DNA from: Candidatus Bathyarchaeota archaeon
Lineage (GTDB): Archaea > Thermoproteota > Bathyarchaeia > TCS64
Assembly (NCBI GenBank): GCA_014729945.1
Contig: WJJC01000157.1
Span: forward strand, 1-10,228
Length of the DNA stretch: 10,228 nt
Direction of reading: 5' to 3'
The notes under the pieces are model-generated. The model saw only the letters and a program-made list of their open reading frames with translations. It did no database searches and was not told the DNA's origin. Positions 5,432-10,228 of the stretch are shown piece by piece. How positions within the stretch are numbered: the stretch's first letter is position 1; each line of letters begins with the position of its first letter. The translations under genes and the position numbers were made by a program.

Positions 5432-6310
5432 ATGGAGCTATTATCAGGTATTATCACAGCCCTCATAACGCCTTTCACATTGGAAGGCGAGTTGAAGAAA
5501 GAAGCAGTAAAGCCTCTCATAGATTTTCAGGTGAAGGGAGGCGTGGATGGATTATTTCTTTGCGGTACAGCTGGACTAGGCACAGTGATGCGTACAGATC
5601 AGAGAATAGAGATGTATCAACTATCAGCCAAGGCAGCCCGTGGCCGGGTGAAACTACTGGCCCACGTTGGAGCACCCAGCACAGGGGAAGCCGTACGTCT
5701 CGCAGTGGAAGCCGAGAAAGCCGGTGTGGACGCGGTTGGAGCTGTTCCACCTTACTTCATGAAGCCTGACGAGGAGAGCATCCTCAATCACTTCAAATCG
5801 ATTGCAGACGCAACGAAGTTACCCGTCTACATATACAATATACCACGACAAGCCCTCAACGCTGTGACTCCAGAGATGATGCTGGAGTTATCTAAAGTAA
5901 CTAATATCCAGGGGGTGAAAGATAGCAGCAGGGATTTTATTAATGTCTTAAACTATCTCAGGTTACTCCCAGATACTTTTAGCGTAATCTGCGGTACAGA
6001 TAGTTATATTTACCCGGCGATGGTTATGGGCGCCAAGGGAGCCATAACAGGATACGCCAACGGGTTCCCTGACATTTACGCGGACTTTTTGAAAACTATC
6101 AAGTCAGGTGACCAAGAGGCAGCCAAACGGAAACAATTCGAGATAAACGTGCTGAGAAGCAAGCTCCAGAAGCCGCCCTTGGCCCCCCACTATGAAGCAT
6201 TACGCCTCAGAGGCGTTAACTGCGGGATTCCAAAGGCACCCCTGAGAGCCATGACCGAGGATGAATCAGCAGCTTTCGTGAGAGAGATAGAGAAGCTAAA
6301 TATCCTCTAG
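5432..6310 (+). CDS. kdgA: DapA/NAL superfamily lyase, probable 2-keto-3-deoxy(6-phospho)gluconate aldolase
   Basis: Archaeal KDG aldolases split KDG or its 6-phosphate into pyruvate and glyceraldehyde (3-phosphate) through a Schiff base. This 292-residue TIM barrel has the expected length. It shows GTAGLG (45-50), the VYIYNIP strand with Tyr135, and GVKDSS with the Schiff-base Lys163. GLG after the first motif matches the archaeal KDG aldolases rather than DHDPS, which usually has GE. Position 47 is Ala where most members have Thr. The divergent kinase 69 bases away gives strong context for an Entner-Doudoroff role. DHDPS or N-acetylneuraminate lyase activity is less likely but cannot be excluded by sequence. 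The 3' end overlaps the convergent Toprim gene by 15 bases. Confidence 0.85.
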   Translation: MELLSGIITALITPFTLEGELKKEAVKPLIDFQVKGGVDGLFLCGTAGLGTVMRTDQRIEMYQLSAKAARGRVKLLAHVGAPSTGEAVRLAVEAEKAGVDAVGAVPPYFMKPDEESILNHFKSIADATKLPVYIYNIPRQALNAVTPEMMLELSKVTNIQGVKDSSRDFINVLNYLRLLPDTFSVICGTDSYIYPAMVMGAKGAITGYANGFPDIYADFLKTIKSGDQEAAKRKQFEINVLRSKLQKPPLAPHYEALRLRGVNCGIPKAPLRAMTEDESAAFVREIEKLNIL

Positions 6311-7207
6311 GCTATCTATTTCCTCATCTATTATTTTCTCGATGTCATCCAGCTTACCTTTTATCCATTGCTGGAGTTCCCTGATCTTCTGGACCCTTGC
6401 ATTCCACTTCGGTACATCAATGTTGTTCCTTATGGCCTCCTCCACAATCTTCTGGAAAAGATTAGGGTCTAAGGCATCCAGTTCCACTGATTTGTTACCA
6501 TATTCGGCTAGAAAGCTCTCAGAACGGGCATCACTTCGCTTAACCGGCATGGGTGGCAGGTTGTATTCTCTTATCTGATCTAGTGTTAGGGCGATTCTCT
6601 TTACCTTGAACTGGGTTGCACCATAACGGGTGAGTCTTTCCTCCAAGTCTCTTTCAATATCCACGCCGCTGGGGTCAAAGTCACCGAAATAGAGAACCAC
6701 TGTTGGTTTTCCACCGAGTCTGGTCTCCATATACTTGGCCATGGTCTGTACATAGCTAAAACTCGGATAACCTCGTGTCGGGAACGTCCTAACAGAGTAC
6801 CGGTTACCAACCCTGCTTACGAGTCTGCTCAAGGCATCTTTTTCTAGGCTAATCAGGAGATATACTGGCTGGTCCTCCCACATTGGCATGGAGAACCCTT
6901 TCCAACTATCCTGCAGGCTACTTAACCTCCTCTTCAGATACTCCTCAGCTGACTCATAACCCGTATCTCCACGACCTAGCACACGTCGGCTACGATCCTC
7001 GATACAGTTAAGGGGCACATCACCCTGCTCCCTGGCTTTCACCATTATCCTGCTTAATCGCTTGTAGCTGTTAATGGTGTTCTCTATGAGCATCCTAGCC
7101 ACCAATCGATAATATAGCTGACGCAGCGTAATCGCTGTATCATATTGTTCAAACACCTCAAGGGCAGCTGCCACGACCTTATCGTAGCTAGGCCGTTTTC
7201 TGCTCAT
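6296..7207 (-). CDS. Stand-alone topoisomerase VI A/Spo11-like protein with Toprim domain
   Basis: The protein has 303 residues from ATG 7207, which is 26 bases after a TATA box (GGTTTATACC); a TTG one codon earlier is less likely. The N-terminal third (about 1-75) has ITLRQLYYRLV, with Tyr32 and Tyr33 where Top6A and Spo11 carry the DNA-cleaving tyrosine in their CAP-like domain. The Toprim domain (about 113-215) has LISLEKDA with Glu122 and LYFGDFDPSG with Asp176 and Asp178, the metal-binding residues. A charged C-terminal helical region (about 245-303) follows. It is shorter than Top6A (about 360-390 residues) and no Top6B GHKL subunit is nearby. It therefore resembles the small B-independent A-like proteins sometimes called Mini-A. 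Possible roles are DNA cleavage, relaxation or mobile-element biology; none is proven. The stop overlaps the aldolase gene. Confidence 0.82.
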   Translation of the reverse strand: MSRKRPSYDKVVAAALEVFEQYDTAITLRQLYYRLVARMLIENTINSYKRLSRIMVKAREQGDVPLNCIEDRSRRVLGRGDTGYESAEEYLKRRLSSLQDSWKGFSMPMWEDQPVYLLISLEKDALSRLVSRVGNRYSVRTFPTRGYPSFSYVQTMAKYMETRLGGKPTVVLYFGDFDPSGVDIERDLEERLTRYGATQFKVKRIALTLDQIREYNLPPMPVKRSDARSESFLAEYGNKSVELDALDPNLFQKIVEEAIRNNIDVPKWNARVQKIRELQQWIKGKLDDIEKIIDEEIDSLEDI

Positions 7208-7228
7208 CAAACAAAATAGTGTTGAAAT

Positions 7229-7238
7229 GGTATAAACC
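7229..7238 (-). promoter_or_regulatory. TATA box of the Toprim gene
   Basis: The minus-strand GGTTTATACC is centred 26 bases before ATG 7207, with no ribosome binding site between. This is one of the clearest leaderless promoters in the window. Confidence 0.55.
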
Positions 7239-7251
7239 AGTTTTCAGGAGA

Positions 7252-7518
7252 TTAACTAGATCTCAGGGCTTCATCGGCTATCTCCCCCTTGGTCTTACCC
7301 TTTTTCCGATGTAGATTCTCTTTTATTGTCTCTGTCTCAGGCCAGTTGATCTCTGTGCCACCTGGTATCATACCGCCCCACTACTTGATGCCTGACCTGT
7401 TGATGTATTTGTTTGCCTCCGCCATGGTCTTGGCCATGGTTCCGTCTCCTAGGAAACAGGTGCCACAGGTTATGCCGCATGGTCCAACCTGTTTCTTTAC
7501 TTTGAATAATTCATCCAT
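7252..7518 (-). pseudogene. CGxxCGxC (DUF3795-like) small protein interrupted by in-frame TAG
   Basis: Reading leftward from ATG 7518 gives MDELFKVKKQVGPC, then GITCGTC, then an Ala/Lys helix ending RSGIK, and then TAG at 7381-7383 (codon 46). The same frame stays open for 42 more codons with protein-like content (WGGMIPGGTEINWPE, later KGKTKGEIADEALRSS) to TAA 7252-7254. CGITCGTC followed by a GIK-x-W-x-x-x-xPGG stretch looks like the N-terminal half of archaeal DUF3795-type Cys-rich proteins, so the TAG falls inside a conserved region. A single G-to-T change from GAG (Glu) would explain it. The usual Cys-rich C-terminal half is absent. A TATA box (TTTAAA) sits 26 bases upstream, so the promoter looks intact. 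Alternatives are sequencing error, stop-codon readthrough, or a genuine 45-residue protein. Confidence 0.6.
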
Positions 7519-7541
7519 GCTTTGGGCTAGTTTCACAGGTT

Positions 7542-7547
7542 TTTAAA
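7542..7547 (-). promoter_or_regulatory. TATA box of the interrupted CGxxCGxC gene
   Basis: TTTAAA within minus-strand TATTTAAAAACC is centred 26 bases before ATG 7518. This supports that ATG as a leaderless start and suggests the interrupted gene is still transcribed. Confidence 0.5.
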
Positions 7548-7566
7548 TAATACAGATTGTTTTCAA

Positions 7567-7620
7567 AGTAGTGATGGGTGAAACAATGGGCTTCCGGAGA
7601 CGTTAAAACCCATAACTACT
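7567..7620. repeat. 13-base inverted repeat flanking the second M24 promoter
   Basis: AGTAGTGATGGGT (7567-7579) is inverted at 7608-7620 (ACCCATAACTACT), with 12 of 13 positions pairing and a 28-base spacer. The spacer contains the TATA box and its upstream element. The right arm covers the DNA between TATA and the start codon. Arm centres are 41 bases apart, close to four helical turns. Confidence 0.65.
7603..7608 (+). promoter_or_regulatory. TATA box of the second M24 gene
   Basis: TTAAAA is centred 25-26 bases before TTG 7631 and supports that codon as a leaderless non-ATG start. Confidence 0.5.
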
Positions 7621-7630
7621 GTCTTCTTCT

Positions 7631-8749
7631 TTGATTAACTTGAGTATATTCCAGAAGAAAAGATGTCAACAAGTACTTGACCTATTAGAGAAAGATGACG
7701 TAGACTTATTGCTACTATTCCCGGGAGCCAACATAGCTTACTACACTGGATTTTCCATCGGGTTGAGTGAAAGACTCGCAGCCGCCGTCATCCCTGTGGA
7801 TGGTGTACCTTATTTCTTGGTTAACCAACTGGAGAAGGAACTCCGAGGCCAGGAACCTTGGTTCAATAAGGTAGAAACATGGGATGAACATGAGGACCCT
7901 ATGGAGCTTTTAGCAGAGACCATAAAAAACTCTGGCTACAGTGCTCCCAAAATAGGTATACCGGTTGAGGCTCCATGGGGCTGGGTGAACAGTCTTAAAG
8001 AGTATTTACCGGATGCTGAGTTCATCGATGTGGGAGACCAATTGGGTTACGTGCGTATGGTGAAAACCGATAAGGAGATAGAGTATATCGAGAAAGCGTG
8101 TAGCATCAGCGACGAGGCAATGGAGGAGGCCTTCGCGCAGCTACATACAGGTATGACCGAGAAAGAGTTACAGTCACTGATGGTTAATGGTATGCAGAAG
8201 AGAGGCGCCACCAGAGCCTTTGCCGGTGTCTTATTCGGCGAGAGAGCCGCTCTACCTCATGGGTCTGCAGGTGATAGAGACCTTCAGCCAGGTGAATTTG
8301 TACTGGTGGATATGGGTGGCTTATACAATGGTTACTGGAGCGACTGCACAAGAACAGTGTATTATGGGGAAGAACCCACGGATAGACAGCGAGATATATA
8401 CGAGACAGTTCTGGCTGCAAACAGGGCTGCCTTAGAGGCAGTCAAGCCCGGTGTAACATGTGAATCCATAGATATCGCGGCTAGAAAAGTAATAGAAAAA
8501 GCTGGGTATGGCGAGTATTTCATCCACCGCTTGGGTCATGGTCTTGGTATGGAGATCCATGAACACCCCTACATGGTGCGGAATAACAAGCAGAGACTGG
8601 AGCCCAACATGGTTTTCACAGACGAACCCGGGATATACATTGTAGATGAGATAGGTGTAAGGGTCGAGGACACTGTCGTATGTACTGAGACCAGCGGAAA
8701 GGAGTTAACCCACTTCCCAAGAGACCTTAGAGTCTACCCGGTGAAATAG
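7631..8749 (+). CDS. M24 family metallopeptidase (Xaa-Pro dipeptidase/aminopeptidase-like)
   Basis: Family members remove or split Xaa-Pro bonds in the cytoplasm using a dinuclear Mn or Co centre. The 372 residues comprise a creatinase-like N-terminal domain (about 1-140) and a complete pita-bread domain. Metal ligands are Asp227 (LVDMG), Asp238 (WSDCTRT), His303 (LGHGLG), Glu332 (DEPGIY) and Glu346 (VRVEDTVV). Both substrate-side histidines are present, His210 (LPHGSA) and His310 (EIHEHP), so it should be active. There is no ATG near the start. TTG 7631 is chosen because a TATA box lies 26 bases upstream and because the first residues align without gaps to the paralogue at 824. TAG 8747-8749 is one base before the next ATG, so the two genes are probably co-transcribed. 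An inverted repeat surrounds the promoter. Confidence 0.9.
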   Translation: MINLSIFQKKRCQQVLDLLEKDDVDLLLLFPGANIAYYTGFSIGLSERLAAAVIPVDGVPYFLVNQLEKELRGQEPWFNKVETWDEHEDPMELLAETIKNSGYSAPKIGIPVEAPWGWVNSLKEYLPDAEFIDVGDQLGYVRMVKTDKEIEYIEKACSISDEAMEEAFAQLHTGMTEKELQSLMVNGMQKRGATRAFAGVLFGERAALPHGSAGDRDLQPGEFVLVDMGGLYNGYWSDCTRTVYYGEEPTDRQRDIYETVLAANRAALEAVKPGVTCESIDIAARKVIEKAGYGEYFIHRLGHGLGMEIHEHPYMVRNNKQRLEPNMVFTDEPGIYIVDEIGVRVEDTVVCTETSGKELTHFPRDLRVYPVK

Positions 8750-8750
8750 T

Positions 8751-9101
8751 ATGCCCAACCTCAGCCTTGGAGTTATAGTTGGTGGCTTGCTCGCCTCACT
8801 GGGTGGTGTAATCTGCCTATACTGGTATATTTACTGGAAACGTAACTTCCAAGGCGAGTTGTTGATTGGTGGTCCTTACTCCATGGTAAGGCACCCTTTC
8901 TACACCGGCTTTATCCTGTTCGTGGTGGGGCTAAATTTTGCGTTACCAGCTTATGAGACTAGGCTGCTTCTAGTATTCACCATGGCCGTTATGGTAGTGT
9001 TCATACCCAAGGAAGAGGAGCAACTCGTCGAGGAATACGGGAAAGAGTACCGCATATATATGAAGAAGGTCCCATGGCGATTAATCCCTTACCTGTACTA
9101 A
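8751..9101 (+). CDS. Isoprenylcysteine carboxyl/phospholipid methyltransferase-like membrane protein
   Basis: This family transfers methyl groups from S-adenosylmethionine to lipid or prenylated substrates at the membrane. The protein is short (116 residues) with three hydrophobic segments at about 5-26, 51-67 and 71-86. The family core is clear: GGPYSMVRHPFYTG (40-53, with the RHPxY motif), then PKEEEQLVEEYGKEYRIY (87-104), whose acidic cluster and spaced Gly/Tyr belong to the cofactor-binding region, then a PWRLIPYL tail. The ATG is one base after the M24 stop, so expression is coupled to that peptidase. A joint pathway is possible (archaea lack obvious CAAX processing), but only the spacing supports it. 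The natural substrate is unknown. Confidence 0.82.
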   Translation: MPNLSLGVIVGGLLASLGGVICLYWYIYWKRNFQGELLIGGPYSMVRHPFYTGFILFVVGLNFALPAYETRLLLVFTMAVMVVFIPKEEEQLVEEYGKEYRIYMKKVPWRLIPYLY

Positions 9102-9342
9102 AATTAATTACCTCTTTATATTACGTGATATCTTTAACTGGGCTAGCAGATATGATAACAGGTTTTTTGCTCATAAAGATCACATATTTGTAAATACTCA
9201 GCTAGCAAAACCCAGCACACTCAGGATGGATGAAGTCCTGCTTTGAGGAGATCGACCCATCGGAGTATCAGTTACGAAGACATGAGCTAAAAGAAGCCAC
9301 TATCAAGTAACTTCTTAAACCCCTATTACTTCTAGCATTAAT
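9102..9342. other. Non-coding spacer with a foldable segment
   Basis: This 241-base gap holds no convincing gene. Bases 9125-9183 can form a bulged 15-pair stem: GTGAT/ATCAC, CTTTA/TAAAG and TGGGC/GCTCA (one G-U), with a 25-base loop ending in six T. Part of its left strand (CTGGG-CTAGC, 9138-9147) can instead pair with GCTAG and CCCAG at 9201-9214. It may terminate the M24 operon or be a small structured RNA. The end of the spacer carries the NUDIX promoter. Confidence 0.4.
9313..9320 (+). promoter_or_regulatory. TATA-like element of the NUDIX gene
   Basis: TCTTAAAC is centred about 26 bases before ATG 9343, with no ribosome binding site. This points to an independent leaderless transcript. 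Confidence 0.45.
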
Positions 9343-9711
9343 ATGATCACAGTAGCCGGTGGGATAGTTAAGAAGGGGGACAAGATCCTCGTAGCCCAAC
9401 GGCATAGAAACGATAGTCACGGTTTTAAATGGGAGTTCCCCGGGGGCACTCTGAACCCGGGTGAATGCGGTGAAGATGGTGTAAAGAGGGAGCTCATGGA
9501 AGAGCTGGGAATCGAGGTGGAGGTGGAGAACTATTTTAGCTCATACACCGAGCCACCTTTCAAGATACTCTACTACGTTGTACGTTATCTCTCAGGAGAG
9601 ATTAGGTTAACAGAACATGAACAGATCCAATGGGTTAGTAGGGACCAGATACTGGAATACGACATGCTTCCAGGTGACCGCATCATCGCCGAAAGGTTTC
9701 GCTCCATTTAA
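9343..9711 (+). CDS. NUDIX hydrolase, MutT-like
   Basis: NUDIX enzymes hydrolyse nucleoside diphosphate linkages, often to clear oxidised or non-canonical nucleotides. The 122-residue protein is a minimal single-domain member. The Nudix box is perfect: Gly35, Glu41, Arg49-Glu50-Leu51, Glu53-Glu54, Gly56-Ile57, with the two metal-binding glutamates intact. It is preceded by KWEFPGG, as in MutT-type 8-oxo-dGTP or CTP pyrophosphohydrolases. The MutT-like layout suggests a nucleotide-pool sanitising role, but substrate cannot be read from the sequence. The ATG has a TATA-like element 26 bases upstream. The promoter of the following methyltransferase overlaps its last codons. Confidence 0.92.
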   Translation: MITVAGGIVKKGDKILVAQRHRNDSHGFKWEFPGGTLNPGECGEDGVKRELMEELGIEVEVENYFSSYTEPPFKILYYVVRYLSGEIRLTEHEQIQWVSRDQILEYDMLPGDRIIAERFRSI

Positions 9712-9713
9712 CT
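9706..9713 (+). promoter_or_regulatory. TATA-like element of the SAM methyltransferase gene
   Basis: ATTTAACT overlaps the NUDIX stop codon and is centred about 28 bases before ATG 9738. A second AT-rich stretch at 9721-9728 is too close to the ATG for a leaderless start. Confidence 0.35.
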
Positions 9714-9737
9714 ATTCTGGATTATATTGTATTGTCC

Positions 9738-10228
9738 ATGTCCGATGATATGGTGAAGTACTACAGAGATCGAGCTAAGGAATACGAGGAGATCTACGAG
9801 TGGAGAGACCCCCATAGACAAGAAGAACAGGATCTGATGGAGAAGACTCTGAAGGAGGTATTTAAGGATCGCAGGGTATTGGACATCGGTTGTGGCACGG
9901 GTTACTGGACTCAGCGTATCAGTGATACCGCTGAGAATATAGTGGGAATTGACATCAATGAGACTGTTCTGGAGATCGCGCGGAGAAAAGAGTATGGTTG
10001 CCCTACCGAGTATAGAGTTATGGATGCTTACGATATGGATTTTAGTGAAAAATTCACTGGCACCTTGGCTACCTTTATGATGAGCCATGTATCTAGAGAA
10101 GATATCTCTAGCTGGCTTGATCATGTTCATAGACTTCTTGAGCCCGGTGCAATGGTCTTCATAGCCGATAACACCTACATCGATGGTATAGGGGGGAGAC
10201 TTGAGACAAAACCAGATGACCCCAACAC
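9738..10228 (+). CDS. Class I SAM-dependent methyltransferase (3' partial)
   Basis: The frame is open from ATG 9738 to the window end, giving 163 residues without a stop. The N terminus MSDDMVKYYRDRAKEYEE is typical of small-molecule class I methyltransferases. Motif I is VLDIGCGTG (47-55), which binds S-adenosylmethionine. The acidic residue ending strand 2 is in GIDIN (70-74), and VMDAYDMD follows near 94-101. The stretch ending HRLLEPGAMVFIADN is the usual strand 5 region. The closest general type is the methyltransferase 11/25 group with unassigned substrate. A long minus-strand frame overlaps this gene but lacks protein-like features. The C-terminal part lies outside the window. Confidence 0.88.
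   Translation, partial: MSDDMVKYYRDRAKEYEEIYEWRDPHRQEEQDLMEKTLKEVFKDRRVLDIGCGTGYWTQRISDTAENIVGIDINETVLEIARRKEYGCPTEYRVMDAYDMDFSEKFTGTLATFMMSHVSREDISSWLDHVHRLLEPGAMVFIADNTYIDGIGGRLETKPDDPN

Noticed and set aside
7252..7320. Ribbon-helix-helix antitoxin remnant (LHRKKGKTKGEIADEALRSS) at the end of the interrupted gene
   Set aside because: The stretch resembles the second helix of such antitoxins, but the preceding strand and first helix are not complete and no toxin gene is adjacent.
7252..7383. Pyrrolysine decoding of the in-frame TAG
   Set aside because: TAG is a frequent normal stop in this window and no pyl genes are visible. I keep it only as a checkable alternative, not a call.
9230..9310. 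26-codon frame beginning MKSCFEEIDPSEYQ in the spacer before the NUDIX gene
   Set aside because: There is no TATA element at the right distance, only a weak AGG upstream, and it is short enough to occur by chance. The charged tail might be a gene remnant, but I cannot support it.
9708..10130. 140-codon minus-strand frame at the right end
   Set aside because: The plus strand here encodes a clear SAM methyltransferase with motif I, so the minus frame is its shadow.

Overview
The window is chromosomal DNA from an archaeon, probably an uncultivated one. Four things point to this. There is an archaellin with a class III signal peptide, and a free-standing topoisomerase VI A-like protein. A 2-keto-3-deoxygluconate (KDG) kinase and a KDG aldolase lie back to back. 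Most starts have a TATA-like box centred about 26-30 bases upstream and no ribosome binding site, the pattern of archaeal leaderless transcripts. Codon use favours AGA/AGG, ATA and CTA. I cannot place it below domain level; a TACK, Bathyarchaeia or Asgard-like lineage is plausible but unproven.

Layout, left to right. (1) 1-622 +: class I glutamine amidotransferase-like peptidase C26, missing its N terminus. (2) 658-780 +: a 40-residue single-span membrane microprotein with a GTG start. (3) 824-1912 +: M24 (Xaa-Pro peptidase-like) protein, convergent with (4) 1909-2667 -: ZIP metal transporter. (5) 2766-3278 +: YkgJ-type Cys-cluster protein, convergent with (6) 3275-3877 -: archaellin. (7) 3951-4412 -: unknown protein with a possible degenerate nuclease fold, coupled to (8) 4406-5362 -: PfkB sugar kinase (KDG kinase). 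(9) 5432-6310 +: KDG aldolase-type lyase, divergent from the kinase. (10) 6296-7207 -: Top6A/Spo11-like Toprim protein, convergent with the aldolase. (11) 7252-7518 -: CGxxCGxC (DUF3795-like) gene broken by an in-frame TAG. (12) 7631-8749 +: second M24 peptidase, followed one base later by (13) 8751-9101 +: isoprenylcysteine/phospholipid methyltransferase-like membrane protein. (14) 9343-9711 +: NUDIX hydrolase. (15) 9738-end +: class I SAM methyltransferase, cut by the window end.

The clearest functional unit is the divergent kinase/aldolase pair, which together would carry out the last two steps of a semi-phosphorylative Entner-Doudoroff branch. A 13-base palindrome sits between their TATA boxes. 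The two M24 proteins are paralogues that align from their first residues. The second keeps all catalytic residues; the first has lost one conserved His.

The most unusual items are the Top6A-like protein with no B subunit, the in-frame TAG gene, a long inverted repeat flanking the second M24 promoter, a palindrome covering the archaellin ribosome binding site, the GTG membrane microprotein, and a foldable non-coding stretch at 9125-9214. I found no tRNA, rRNA, CRISPR array or insertion sequence.
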